Source: Zunongwangia sp. HGR-M22
GTDB lineage: Bacteria > Bacteroidota > Bacteroidia > Flavobacteriales > Flavobacteriaceae
DNA: 64,000 bases
Direction: 5' to 3'
NCBI RefSeq assembly: GCF_027594425.1
Contig: NZ_CP115159.1
Coordinates: forward strand, 857,001-921,000
In this document: piece after piece, positions 27,415 through 36,528 of the stretch
How positions within the stretch are numbered: the first letter of the stretch is position 1
Layout of the letters: every line of letters begins with the position of its first letter
Made by a program: the position numbers and the translations under genes
Notes under the pieces: model-generated
The model's database searches: none
What the model was told of the DNA's origin: nothing
The model's input: only the letters and a program-made list of their open reading frames with translations

Positions 27415-27720
27415 TTAGTTTAGCTCGTTTCTCGATTTTATAATGCTTTCCAACGCATCGATATGCTTTTTAAATGCTAATTTCCCAAGTTTGGTCGCTT
27501 TGTATTTGGTGTTTGGTTTTCGATCTACAAAAGATTTTTGAACCTCAAGATATTCGGCTTTTTCAAGCGCTTTTATATGGCTGGCAAGATTACCATCAGT
27601 CACTGCTAAAAGTTCTTTTAACTGATTAAAACTCGCTTTTTCGTTTACCACTAAAACCGACATGATGCCCAAACGAATTCGGTGATCAAAAAGTTTATTT
27701 ATATTTTCTATAATACTCAC
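27415..27720 (-). CDS. Winged-helix transcriptional regulator
   Basis: 101 aa, entirely a winged helix-turn-helix domain of the ArsR/MarR-like 'winged helix DNA-binding' type. The first helix region is NINKLFDHRIRLGIMSVLV; the HTH is KASFNQLKELLAVTDGNLAS followed by HIKALEKAEYLEV, where DGNLASHI forms the recognition helix; and the wing is SFVDRKPNTKYKATKLGKLA. No ligand domain is present, so it probably responds through protein contact or simple dimer chemistry. It lies 22 nt after a membrane protein gene. This two-gene arrangement recurs in Bacteroidota. Three 19-bp palindromes in front of this module are its obvious candidate operators, which would make it autoregulatory. Confidence 0.87.
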   Translation of the reverse strand: MSIIENINKLFDHRIRLGIMSVLVVNEKASFNQLKELLAVTDGNLASHIKALEKAEYLEVQKSFVDRKPNTKYKATKLGKLAFKKHIDALESIIKSRNELN

Positions 27721-27742
27721 TTGCAGAATTTTTCTTCGGAAA

Positions 27743-28345
27743 TTATTTTTTCTGAAAATTCATTAAACTTCCGTAGATAATATGCAAAAGTCCGAATCCT
27801 ATCGTCCAAAACCAAAATCCGAATCCAGGAAAACAAGCGCAAATTAATCCAATTATTATTTCTGAAATTCCTAAATATTTAATGGTGCCAATCGTATATT
27901 TTGAAGCATTTAGCAAGGCCAGTCCATAGAAAATAAGCATCAGCGAAGGCGCAGCTTCAATTTGGCCTTGATTCAATTTTAAAAGAATATAAGCACCACC
28001 GGTAAGTAACGGAACCAAAAAATGGAAGACTAATCGCTTTGCGGTTTCATCCCAGATCTGCTCATCATTTTTCTTCGCTTCTTTTACAGAAAGAAAGTAT
28101 GCGGTAATTATACTAAACATTAAAACTAGCATTAATATAATCACTATTGGTAATAGAACTTCTGGGTTGGCCACATTTTGATCTTCTAATACATTCGATA
28201 AAAAGAATATTTTAGCAATACCTGCTCCAAGGATCGCATAGATGCCGGCCATAATTCCCGACGTGCCACTTAGAGAAAGAAAGCGCGAAGAGCGATTCAT
28301 TAAATTCCGGATTTCAGATAAATCCTGTGAATAATCTTTATTCAT
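27743..28345 (-). CDS. Integral membrane protein encoded with the winged-helix regulator
   Basis: 200 aa. After a soluble N-terminus (MNKDYSQDLSEIRNLMNRSS) come about five or six hydrophobic helices, for example SGIMAGIYAILGAGIAKIFF, VLLPIVIILMLVLMFSIITA and IGFGLLHIIYGSLM. Small membrane proteins of this kind are often paired with an HTH regulator in flavobacteria, but no function is established. The start codon lies 7 nt downstream of palindrome copy 1, so this gene leads the regulator operon. No enzymatic motif is seen. Confidence 0.75.
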   Translation of the reverse strand: MNKDYSQDLSEIRNLMNRSSRFLSLSGTSGIMAGIYAILGAGIAKIFFLSNVLEDQNVANPEVLLPIVIILMLVLMFSIITAYFLSVKEAKKNDEQIWDETAKRLVFHFLVPLLTGGAYILLKLNQGQIEAAPSLMLIFYGLALLNASKYTIGTIKYLGISEIIIGLICACFPGFGFWFWTIGFGLLHIIYGSLMNFQKK

Positions 28346-28352
28346 ATTAAAG

Positions 28353-28371
28353 TACTTTGAATTACAAAGTA
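28353..28371 (-). promoter_or_regulatory. Operator-like palindrome, copy 1
   Basis: TACTTTGAATTACAAAGTA has 7-bp arms TACTTTG/CAAAGTA and spacer AATTA. It is 7 nt upstream of the membrane protein start and overlaps a TTACTTTG sequence on the minus strand that is close to the Bacteroidota -7 consensus TAnnTTTG. Binding here would block the promoter. Confidence 0.65.
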
Positions 28372-28456
28372 AGTGTATAAAAATAAATTATGCAACTGAA
28401 TTTTGAAATTATAGTTTAAAAAAACAGTTGCATAATTTAATCAAAATATCTTCTCT

Positions 28457-29314
28457 TTACTTCACTATCCAAATTGGGATTTTGGCATTAGAAGTCGAAA
28501 GCTCATCGGTAACACTTCCCAGCATTAGGGAAGAAATGTTATTACTTCCTTTATCTGCAACCATCAGTAAATCTGCGCCACGATCTTGTGAATATTCAAC
28601 CAGCTTTTCAGCAATACTAGATTCTTTACTTTCTAAAGAATACTTTGCAATATCATATGGTTTATGCAAGCGCTTTACAAATTTCTCTAAGCGCTCTTCA
28701 CTATGTTTTTTAATCTTAGACTTCAAAGTTTCGTCTGATACATACGGCGAAAACTGCGCAGGTATATGATAAACATGGGCAGCCGTAACCTTAGCATCAG
28801 TGTTTTTTTGAATATAATCTACATTATTGTAAATTTTCATACAGCTTCTTGAAAAATCGGTCCCTATCCAAATATTTTCAATTTTATTTTGAGTTGTCTC
28901 TGGGATAATGATTATAGGGCATTTTACCATTCTTAATAATTTGTCGGTAAGCACGCCAGCACCTTCATAATCGATTTTATTACCAACAAGAATCATATCG
29001 ATATAGTATTTGTTTACGATATGATTAAATATGGATTCTGTGTAAGGATCTTCAGCAATCAGTGTGTCCCATTCTACATCGGCATCAAAACTGCTGTTTA
29101 TTTTCTCGCTAAGTTCATCACCAATAATTTGTTCCAGATCCAAATCTTTTAATTGCTCCTGAAACAATTCAGAAATCGCGTATTTCTTTACATTATGAGT
29201 GAAGTAAACCTTCTTTATGTTCAGTTTTTTGGCTAAAAAAGAAGCATATTTAATAAGGTGATCATCCATTGGTGATAAATCAAGCCCTACCAGTATATTA
29301 TTAATGTTAGTCAT
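28457..29314 (-). CDS. Universal stress protein with two UspA domains
   Basis: 285 aa made of two tandem UspA-type domains. The first begins NILVGLDLSPMDDHLIKYAS (residues about 6-145) and ends with the conserved VKCPIIIIP strand. The second begins NIWIGTDFSRSCMKIYNN and ends with ADKGSNNISSLMLGSVTDEL, whose G-S-x-T loop resembles ATP-binding members, and IPIWIV. Its first 8 nt overlap the end of the BCCT transporter gene, so translation is coupled. USP domains are often fused to or encoded with transporters. Here it likely senses nucleotide or stress state and modulates the transporter. Confidence 0.9.
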   Translation of the reverse strand: MTNINNILVGLDLSPMDDHLIKYASFLAKKLNIKKVYFTHNVKKYAISELFQEQLKDLDLEQIIGDELSEKINSSFDADVEWDTLIAEDPYTESIFNHIVNKYYIDMILVGNKIDYEGAGVLTDKLLRMVKCPIIIIPETTQNKIENIWIGTDFSRSCMKIYNNVDYIQKNTDAKVTAAHVYHIPAQFSPYVSDETLKSKIKKHSEERLEKFVKRLHKPYDIAKYSLESKESSIAEKLVEYSQDRGADLLMVADKGSNNISSLMLGSVTDELSTSNAKIPIWIVK

Positions 29315-30932
29315 TTTGATCGGCTTTTTTCAGGTTTCTTTTTTGTACTATATTTTTAACTACTTCTTCGTAATTTTCTTTTTGTTTTTGCTCTTTCTTC
29401 TTATTTAGTTTTTTCATGTCTTCGTTAAGTCCTTTGTATAAAGAGTAACACATGATGAGCAGAATAAAAGCAAAGGGGAGACCTGTTACAATCGATGCTG
29501 TTTGCAAGGCTTGTAGTCCACCTCCAATAAGTAAAACGGCTGCAATCGTACCTTCGGCGAATGCCCAGAAAATTCGTTGACTAATTGGTGAATCAATTTT
29601 TCCTCCTGAAGTTAAACTGTCTACTACCAAAGAACCAGAATCGGAAGAGGTAACAAAGAATCCTGCAATCAAGATCACTCCAACTACGTTAAGTACGGTA
29701 GCTAATGGAAACTGTTCTAAGAAAACGAAAAGGGCTGTAGCAACATCATCGTTTACTGCTTCAACAATAGCATTATCACCGGTTAAAACTTGTTGGATAG
29801 ATGCGCTACCAAAAGCTGAAATCCAGAAAAAAGTAATTAGAGAAGGAACGATAAGTACACCTAATGTAAACTCTCTAATGGTTCTACCTTTAGACACACG
29901 AGCAATAAAGGTTCCCACAAAAGGAGACCATGCAATCCACCAACCCCAGTAAAATACTGTCCAGTCGTTTTGCCATTTTGTGCCGGTAAAACTTTCTGTC
30001 CAGGTAGAAATCATAAGGAAGTCAGAAAAATAGTTTCCTGTGTTTTGTACGAAAGACTGAAATATAAAAATAGTTGGTCCTAATACTAAAACCAGTAATA
30101 ATAGAACAACCGCAATACGCATGTTCCATTCACTTAAAATTCTTACACCTTTATCTACACCTAAAACTACAGAAAGGGTGGCGACGGCAGTAATACCTGC
30201 AATTAATATCACCTGAGTAGTAATATCGTTGGTGATTCCAAAAACGTGTTCTACACCCGCAGCAATCTGTTGCACTCCAAATCCTAACGAGGTTGCAAGA
30301 CCAAAAAGTGTGGCTAAAACAGCGAAAATGTCAATAATATTTCCAATCCATCCGTGAATTTTATCGCCAATAAATGGATAAAATACCGATCTAATAGTAA
30401 GCGGTAGACCTCGAGAATAGGTGAAATAAGCTAAAGCTAAACCTACTAAAGCATAAATACCCCAGGCGTGGAATCCCCAGTGAAGAAAGGTGAAACTCAT
30501 CGCTTCACGAGCTGCTTCAACGGTACCACCTTCCGCCATTGGTGGCGTGTTAAAGTGGTTTATAGGTTCTGCAATACTCCAAAATAGTAATCCAATTCCC
30601 ATACCTGCGCTAAAAAGCATCGCAAACCAGGAACCTGTTTTAAATTCAGGTTTTGCATTTTGCCCACCAATTCTTAGGTTTCCAAATTTGCTAAATGCGA
30701 GATAAAGCATAAAGCCTAGGAAAATGTTTACTACGAGTATGAAAAACCATCCTCCGTTGTTGGCTACGTAATTTTGTACATTTTCGAATATTTTTTCTGC
30801 TTTTTTATCATAAATAAGTGTCAAGATAATACTCGCAATAATAATAATCGTGGATGTAAAGAAAACCGGACCGTTAACTTCGAGCCCAAAAAGGGACTTT
30901 CCTTCATCACTTCTTTTTACTTTTTCTGCCAT
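29307..30932 (-). CDS. BCCT family betaine/carnitine/choline transporter
   Basis: 541 aa with about twelve membrane helices. The family motif GMGIGLLFWSIAEPINHF is the glycine-rich substrate/sodium site. WGWWIAWSPFVGTFIARVSK followed by GRTIREF is the conserved TM8-loop signature. DSGSLVVDSL is in the expected late position. BCCT carriers import quaternary ammonium osmolytes such as glycine betaine using Na+ or H+. The C-terminus is short and strongly charged (KKLNKKKEQKQKENYEE), possibly an osmosensing tail. It lies 16 nt after a porin gene and overlaps the USP gene. The precise substrate is not determined by sequence. Confidence 0.95.
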   Translation of the reverse strand: MAEKVKRSDEGKSLFGLEVNGPVFFTSTIIIIASIILTLIYDKKAEKIFENVQNYVANNGGWFFILVVNIFLGFMLYLAFSKFGNLRIGGQNAKPEFKTGSWFAMLFSAGMGIGLLFWSIAEPINHFNTPPMAEGGTVEAAREAMSFTFLHWGFHAWGIYALVGLALAYFTYSRGLPLTIRSVFYPFIGDKIHGWIGNIIDIFAVLATLFGLATSLGFGVQQIAAGVEHVFGITNDITTQVILIAGITAVATLSVVLGVDKGVRILSEWNMRIAVVLLLLVLVLGPTIFIFQSFVQNTGNYFSDFLMISTWTESFTGTKWQNDWTVFYWGWWIAWSPFVGTFIARVSKGRTIREFTLGVLIVPSLITFFWISAFGSASIQQVLTGDNAIVEAVNDDVATALFVFLEQFPLATVLNVVGVILIAGFFVTSSDSGSLVVDSLTSGGKIDSPISQRIFWAFAEGTIAAVLLIGGGLQALQTASIVTGLPFAFILLIMCYSLYKGLNEDMKKLNKKKEQKQKENYEEVVKNIVQKRNLKKADQND

Positions 30933-30948
30933 ACTAAATTGTTAGTTG

Positions 30949-32109
30949 TTAAAAATAATATCCTATATTTATATTAAACCGAGCCTCCCATTTGGCATCG
31001 GGAGTTCCCACAGAGAAATCATCTACAAAATCTCCTCCAAGCCAGGAATGATTGTAACCAGCGGCATAATCGATGTAAGTATAAATCTGACCGGCGGTCA
31101 CTAAAATTCCGGTTACATTCATAAATGAGTCTCCAAAACTTTCTTCAGCTTTATCCATAAAACCAAAATCATTATAGAATTCCAAATTTGATATTGGTCC
31201 TATTTCAACAGGAACTTTTCTGCTAACTGCTAGCGTATACATATTAAAATCTGCTGCGACCTCGTATGGAGCGCCATATGCTGCGAATTTTAAAACGTTG
31301 CTATTCACGGTATCTGGTGTAGCGGGGTTATGTTCGATAATCATCCCTTGTGCCTTTACATTCCACTTTTCACCCAAGTATTCATAATGAAGGGCAAAAC
31401 CATGATGGTCTCCTGTTTCTTCAGTATCAATATTATAAATACCACCGTACTGTACAGATGTTCCTATCTGGTGATTTTTATTTTTGCCAAACTTATAAAT
31501 AAATTTACCGTTGAACTGATTAATTTCTTTATTTCTGCCAGCAATATCGTAAGAGTATCTAGAAGGAGATACTTCTGTATTGCTTCCAAATCGTAATTCT
31601 TCTGCGTTTTTGAAGAAAGCAAATTGATACTGGAAATCCTCTGAATCATGCATATATTTTATTCCCATGTCGTGGTCGTCCTCTAAGCCAACATAATAAG
31701 TGATATTGAAAAACCAGTTATGAGAATTGTATTGCTGAAGTCCGAATGGTACCTGAGTAAGTCCTACCTGAATTTGATCCTGCTTGTTAAAATTATAACC
31801 AACCCATCCTTGTTTTAGAAATCCTCCGCCAAAAGACTCAGAATACAGTCGATATTCTACATTTAAGAAGATGTCTTTATAAGATCCTTTTGCATTAATA
31901 CGGAACATGTCGTAGCCAAAATCGCCTCCACGTTTTTTTTGTCCCTCTTTCCAACTGGAGAGATTGTAATTAAAACGTAATGCGCCACCAATATCCAACT
32001 TGGGCTTTTCGGCTTCGTTGTCATTTTGCGCCATCACCGAGGAAAAGCAGAAAAGAAATGCAGTGCCTAAGAGTAATTTGTAAGTTTTAGAAAGTAAATT
32101 TTTGTTCAT
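30949..32109 (-). CDS. Outer-membrane porin-like beta-barrel (paralogue A)
   Basis: 386 aa with a signal peptide ending SSVMAQ. The mature protein starts with KPKLDIGGALRFNYNLSSWK and ends FNINIGYYF, the terminal aromatic residue typical of BamA-inserted barrels. Alternating amphipathic strands run throughout (FLNVEYRLYSESFGGGFLKQ, WNVKAQGMIIEHNP). It strongly resembles the next gene upstream (32244-33407) in length and wording. It is encoded directly before the BCCT transporter with a 16-nt gap, so it probably forms the outer-membrane channel for the osmolyte. No Pfam family is confidently named; it looks like the phosphate-selective porin/DcaP-like class. Confidence 0.8.
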   Translation of the reverse strand: MNKNLLSKTYKLLLGTAFLFCFSSVMAQNDNEAEKPKLDIGGALRFNYNLSSWKEGQKKRGGDFGYDMFRINAKGSYKDIFLNVEYRLYSESFGGGFLKQGWVGYNFNKQDQIQVGLTQVPFGLQQYNSHNWFFNITYYVGLEDDHDMGIKYMHDSEDFQYQFAFFKNAEELRFGSNTEVSPSRYSYDIAGRNKEINQFNGKFIYKFGKNKNHQIGTSVQYGGIYNIDTEETGDHHGFALHYEYLGEKWNVKAQGMIIEHNPATPDTVNSNVLKFAAYGAPYEVAADFNMYTLAVSRKVPVEIGPISNLEFYNDFGFMDKAEESFGDSFMNVTGILVTAGQIYTYIDYAAGYNHSWLGGDFVDDFSVGTPDAKWEARFNINIGYYF

Positions 32110-32243
32110 TCACTATGGTTTTAAATGATTTTTGCGAAACAATAAAAAACTGCCTCAAAAACCTAAAAATTAGTAAATTCTTAGATCATCTTTAGGAGGA
32201 ATTTATAGAATTATTTCCAAATAAACATTATACATCTAGTTTT

Positions 32244-33407
32244 TTAGAAGTAATACCCCACGTTAATGTTAAAACGAGCTTCCCATTTTACACCAGGATC
32301 ACCAGTAGAAAATTCGTTATCAAAATCACCACCCAGCCATGAATGATTGTATCCGGCCGCATAATCAATATAAGTGCTTATAGGTCCAGAATTTATAAGA
32401 ACTCCAAAGACGTTCATATACGATTCTGCAAAGCCATCAATACTTTTGTGCATATATCCAAAATCGTTATAAATTTCAATTTTTTCTACAAAATCTCTGT
32501 CGATGTTAATTAGGCGTGAAATTCCAAAGTTATAAATTTCAAAATCTGTAGCAACTTCATAAGGCGTACCATACGCACCCATTTGTATAATATCTCTGGA
32601 ATTGCCGGGAGCATTTTCAGGATTAAACTCGGCTTTAGTTGCCTGTGCTTTTATAAACCAATCTTCGGTTCTAAATTCATAATGGACTGCAAGAGCATAG
32701 CGATCTCCGGTTTCCTGGGTCTCAATATTGTAAATGCCGCCATATTGCGCAGAAAGTCCAATTTTGTGCATGCCGTCTAGATTGGGCTTGTAAACTATTT
32801 TTCCGTTAATTTGGTTGACTTCTTTATTTTTTCCTACAATATCATACGAATATCGACTAGATGATGCAGCGGAGTTATTACCAAAGGTCAATTCTTCACC
32901 ATTCTTGAAAAAAGCAGCATAGTATTCAAACATATCTCCTTTATATGAATATCGAACTCCCATATCGTAATCGTCTTCAAGACCTACATAATATGGAAGA
33001 TTTAAAAACCAGTTATGAGAGTTATAACGCTCGATCCCAAAAGGAACCTGTAATAAGCCAATTTGAATTTCTTGCTCTTCATTTAAATGATATCCCAGCC
33101 AACCTTGTTTTAAAAAATTTCCCCCAAATGCTTCAGAGTAAAATCGATATTCTGCATTTATATAAAGATCTTTATACTCTCCCTGCACAGCAAGACGAAA
33201 TAGATCGAAACCAAAATCGCCTCCTCTTTCCTTCATTTCTGGCTTCCAGGAAGATAAGTTGTAATTGAAGCGGAGGGCACCTCCTATATCTAATTTAGGT
33301 TTCGGTTTTTCATCGCTTTTTTCCTGGGCATTACATTCCTGAAGTGGTAAAAAGCATAAAATAAGTAAAGCAATGCAGTAGTTTTTTAGAGGTAGTTTTT
33401 GTTTCAT
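32244..33407 (-). CDS. Outer-membrane porin-like beta-barrel (paralogue B)
   Basis: 387 aa with a signal peptide ending QECNAQ. It shares with paralogue A the opening KPKLDIGGALRFNYNLSSWK, the middle GLEDD(Y/H)DMG, SRYSYDI(V/A)G(K/R)NKE and YGGIYNI(E/D)T(Q/E)ETGD stretches, and the ending KWEARFNINVGYYF. The gap to paralogue A is 134 nt with no terminator, so both copies are likely in one transcript with the BCCT and USP genes. The tandem arrangement indicates gene duplication. Confidence 0.8.
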   Translation of the reverse strand: MKQKLPLKNYCIALLILCFLPLQECNAQEKSDEKPKPKLDIGGALRFNYNLSSWKPEMKERGGDFGFDLFRLAVQGEYKDLYINAEYRFYSEAFGGNFLKQGWLGYHLNEEQEIQIGLLQVPFGIERYNSHNWFLNLPYYVGLEDDYDMGVRYSYKGDMFEYYAAFFKNGEELTFGNNSAASSSRYSYDIVGKNKEVNQINGKIVYKPNLDGMHKIGLSAQYGGIYNIETQETGDRYALAVHYEFRTEDWFIKAQATKAEFNPENAPGNSRDIIQMGAYGTPYEVATDFEIYNFGISRLINIDRDFVEKIEIYNDFGYMHKSIDGFAESYMNVFGVLINSGPISTYIDYAAGYNHSWLGGDFDNEFSTGDPGVKWEARFNINVGYYF

Positions 33408-33493
33408 TTATTCGGTTTTTTTTAAGTTACACTGAAATAAATTAATTCAGCATTAAATGCGTGATTTTAATATTTAATTAAAGTTTTTTCAAT

Positions 33494-33530
33494 AAAAAAG
33501 GCCCTCTAAAAAGAAGGCCTCGATATAATT
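33494..33530 (-). terminator. Terminator after the TlpA-type lipoprotein gene
   Basis: On the minus strand AGGCC ... GGCCT forms a short stem around a T-rich loop and is followed by T6. It ends the 33556-35475 transcription unit before the porin operon. Confidence 0.6.
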
Positions 33531-33555
33531 TTTGAAATAAACTATCTCAATTACT

Positions 33556-35475
33556 TTATGATTTGGCAAGTTCAATCATAATTTCAATTTCCTCAGCAAG
33601 TTTATCTGGATTTCCATTATATCCTACAGATTTAAATTTGATGCGGCCATCTGGTCCTACAACAAATTTCGTAGGAATTCCCGATACGCCATAAGCATCG
33701 ACAACTTTAAAATCGTTGCTATCTTCTACTTTTTCATCCATTAAAACATGGAAGTCGTATTCGTTAGATTCGATAAATTCGGTAACTTCTTTCATACGAG
33801 CATCTGGAGCTTGTCTTTCCCAAGTATCGATAAATAAGAATTTTACGTTTGGATTGTCCTGATTTGCAACAACAGCTTTTTGCATTCCCGGGAAGGAGCT
33901 TTTGCAAGGCCCACACCAGGTCGCCCAGAAATCTAGGATCACGGTTTTTCCTTTTAATTCACTTAGAGCAATTTCATTACCGTCAAGGTCTTTAAGTTTA
34001 AACTTGCTCGCCTCTTCATCGATCATCTTCTTCTTTAAATCGCTTTTAGCTTTAGCATGTCCTTTTTCTTCAAGCATCGCAAGTTCTTCTTCAAAGCCAG
34101 AAGTGTCTCCAGTAGCGGTATAGGCTTCTTTATAGTATTCTTTTAATTTTTCAGAACCTTTATTTTCGGCAATAAAAGCTGAAGCTTTTTCTTTAGCGAC
34201 ATCATATTGTTCGTCTTCTACTAAATATTGAATGTATTTTTCAGCAATCTCAGCATCGGCCATTTTCGATTTTGTAGCCATTTCCTGATATTTTATCGCT
34301 TCTTTTAATTGGTCTTGCTTATACATTATAGTTGCATAAGTGTCCTGATACATTGCTTTGCTATAATCTATATTGCTAGAATGCTGTGAAGCCGATTGTG
34401 TATTTGGCTTATCTTTGGCATCAATATTATCCATAAGATCTAGTGATTTTTTGGATAATTTCTGCGCCTTATCTAATTCTTTATCTTCTTCAGCTAGCTT
34501 CCATGCAATGCTGTTATAAACTGAAGCAGATCTCATTTTCATACCTATTTTTGAAGCATAATCTTCTGCTTTATCAATTTCACCTTCAGCAGCTAATTCG
34601 GTTGCAAGCATAGACAGCATGTAATCTCTAAACATATTGTCTTTGCCAATCTTATCCTGATAATCTTCAAAAACCTTTTCTTTTTCCGTAGCTCCTTTTG
34701 CTTGATACATTTTCGAATAAAAAGCCTGGCTAGCCATGGTTCCTTTTGGGAATTTTTCAGGAATTAAATTTTGAAGCGAATCGGCGGCTTCTTTATTACC
34801 AACAATAGAATTCATTCTATACAGATTGGTATAATCATCTTCAGTTAAAGAATCATTATCTTTTGCTGCCATCATTTGTTTTTCTACAAATGCAGTTGCT
34901 TTTTCTTTATCAGATTTGATAAGGCTAACGTAGTTGCTGCTCCATTTTTTTTCTAATTGGGGATCTTTTTTAAAGTCGGCTTCAAACTTAGAAGTGATTG
35001 AATCTTCTGGCATTTCAATATTGCCATAGCGATCGCCCTGGCTATACAAATTTGCAATTTGGGCATTGCTACCGGTAAGAGCATTACCTTCTTCATCATA
35101 AAGTGGAAGAACATAACCGTCTTTTTTATTACTGTCTTCTATACCATATTGTTTAAACTGAAAAGAAATTGCAGTAACTGTATCCGGGATTTTTATGCTT
35201 GAAGAATACATGTTAGCAGAATCTTTAAGGTCTAAATCTTGTGGGTAAATGCCGTTACTGGTCATAAAGTTAACGGTGCCTTTTACTTTTTCGTCTTCGG
35301 CCTGTGGGATACTATCTTTAGCGGTGTAGCTAATTTTTATGTCGTCTCCCGGTTGCGGGAATTCTTTACTAATATGCAACGCTCCTATATCTTTTCCTTG
35401 ATCTTCGGGCTCATTATTCTCGCAAGAAGTAAGCGCTGCACATAAAGCCAAAGCGGGCAATGCTAATTTTTTCAT
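33556..35475 (-). CDS. Lipoprotein with C-terminal TlpA/thioredoxin domain
   Basis: 639 aa. A lipoprotein signal ends CAALTSC (residue about 19). The middle 350 residues are helical and Lys/Asp/Glu-rich, with several TPR-like helix pairs (for example YLVEDEQYDVAKEKASAFIA). The C-terminal domain (from about residue 485) is a TlpA-type thioredoxin. It contains LKGKTVILDFWATWCGPCKS, with CxxC near residue 521, and the cis-proline region YGVSGIPTKFVVG. Such periplasmic disulphide reductases keep partner cysteines reduced or serve cytochrome c maturation. The long helical insert may be a docking platform. It is monocistronic. Confidence 0.88.
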   Translation of the reverse strand: MKKLALPALALCAALTSCENNEPEDQGKDIGALHISKEFPQPGDDIKISYTAKDSIPQAEDEKVKGTVNFMTSNGIYPQDLDLKDSANMYSSSIKIPDTVTAISFQFKQYGIEDSNKKDGYVLPLYDEEGNALTGSNAQIANLYSQGDRYGNIEMPEDSITSKFEADFKKDPQLEKKWSSNYVSLIKSDKEKATAFVEKQMMAAKDNDSLTEDDYTNLYRMNSIVGNKEAADSLQNLIPEKFPKGTMASQAFYSKMYQAKGATEKEKVFEDYQDKIGKDNMFRDYMLSMLATELAAEGEIDKAEDYASKIGMKMRSASVYNSIAWKLAEEDKELDKAQKLSKKSLDLMDNIDAKDKPNTQSASQHSSNIDYSKAMYQDTYATIMYKQDQLKEAIKYQEMATKSKMADAEIAEKYIQYLVEDEQYDVAKEKASAFIAENKGSEKLKEYYKEAYTATGDTSGFEEELAMLEEKGHAKAKSDLKKKMIDEEASKFKLKDLDGNEIALSELKGKTVILDFWATWCGPCKSSFPGMQKAVVANQDNPNVKFLFIDTWERQAPDARMKEVTEFIESNEYDFHVLMDEKVEDSNDFKVVDAYGVSGIPTKFVVGPDGRIKFKSVGYNGNPDKLAEEIEIMIELAKS

Positions 35476-35631
35476 TATGTTGGTGATTTATAAGTGGTTT
35501 AAGGTTGAAAATAGTTAAAATGAATAACTATTTTATGCATAAGCGTTTATTTAACATTTAGACTGAATTTTCAATAAAATAAATTAAGCTAGATGAATAA
35601 CAATTAAAAATAGCTTCGATTTTTGATAAAA

Positions 35632-35660
35632 GCACAAAGGCTCTAAATTTCTTAGAGCCC
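35632..35660 (-). terminator. Terminator after kdsA
   Basis: A perfect 8-bp stem, GGCTCTAA with TTAGAGCC (35639-35646 and 35652-35659), lies 50 nt beyond the kdsA stop on the minus strand. The T-run is interrupted, so efficiency is uncertain. Confidence 0.6.
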
Positions 35661-35709
35661 TTATTTATCATATTTTAATGAAAATTTAAATGTCTTTAAA
35701 TATCGCCTA

Positions 35710-36528
35710 TCAAAACGTATTAATGGTTTGTCGAATAGCAACAAGATTAGTCATCAACTTTTCCAAATATTTTAAGTCGAGCATATTTGCGCCGTCACTT
35801 TTTGCATTTGCGGGATCAAAATGCGTTTCAATAAATAAACCATCTACATTATTCACCACTCCGGCTCTGGCAATAGTTTCGATCATATCTGGCCGACCAC
35901 CAGTAACACCGCTGGTCTGGTTTGGTTGTTGCAAACTATGGGTTACATCCAAAACCGTTGGTGCAAATTCTCGCATGGTAGGAATTCCTCTAAAATCAAC
36001 AATCATGTCTTTATAGCCAAACATGGTACCGCGATCGGTTACCATAACCTGTTCGTTATTACAATCGGTAACTTTGTTCACAGCGTGTTGCATAGCTTCT
36101 GGGCTCATAAACTGGCCTTTTTTAAGGTTAACAGTTTTACCAGTTTCTGCAGCGGCTACTACAAGATCGGTTTGCCTTACTAAAAATGCAGGAATTTGTA
36201 GAATATCAACATATTCTGCAGCTAGTTTTGCATCGTTTATTTCGTGAATGTCGGTAATCGTGGGGACTTTAAAAGTTTCTGAAACTTTTCTTAGAATTTT
36301 AAGTGCTTTTTCATCACCAATCCCGGTAAAACTGTCTATTCTAGATCGATTTGCTTTTTTAAAACTTCCTTTAAAAACGTAAGGAATTTTCAGTTTATCG
36401 GCAATTTCAACAACTCTTTCAGCAATTTTCAAAGCCATATCTTCACCTTCAATAGCGCAAGGACCGGCTAGAAGGAAAAAGTTGTCTGACTTGGCATTAT
36501 GTATTTGTGGTATGTTTTCTAACTTCAT
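35710..36528 (-). CDS. kdsA: 3-deoxy-8-phosphooctulonate (KDO-8-P) synthase
   Basis: 272 aa, a single-domain DAHP/KDO8P synthase barrel. It condenses phosphoenolpyruvate with arabinose 5-phosphate, the first committed step of KDO synthesis for the lipopolysaccharide core. Motifs: FFLLAGPCAIEGEDMALKIA at the N-terminus; VFKGSFKKANRSRIDSFTG with the PEP-binding Lys/Arg set; KKGQFMSPEAMQH; MVTDRGTMFGY; FAPTVLDVTHSLQQPN; and DGLFIETHFDPANAKSDG. The motif set is that of KdsA and not AroG. It is monocistronic, with a terminator downstream. Confidence 0.96.
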   Translation of the reverse strand: MKLENIPQIHNAKSDNFFLLAGPCAIEGEDMALKIAERVVEIADKLKIPYVFKGSFKKANRSRIDSFTGIGDEKALKILRKVSETFKVPTITDIHEINDAKLAAEYVDILQIPAFLVRQTDLVVAAAETGKTVNLKKGQFMSPEAMQHAVNKVTDCNNEQVMVTDRGTMFGYKDMIVDFRGIPTMREFAPTVLDVTHSLQQPNQTSGVTGGRPDMIETIARAGVVNNVDGLFIETHFDPANAKSDGANMLDLKYLEKLMTNLVAIRQTINTF

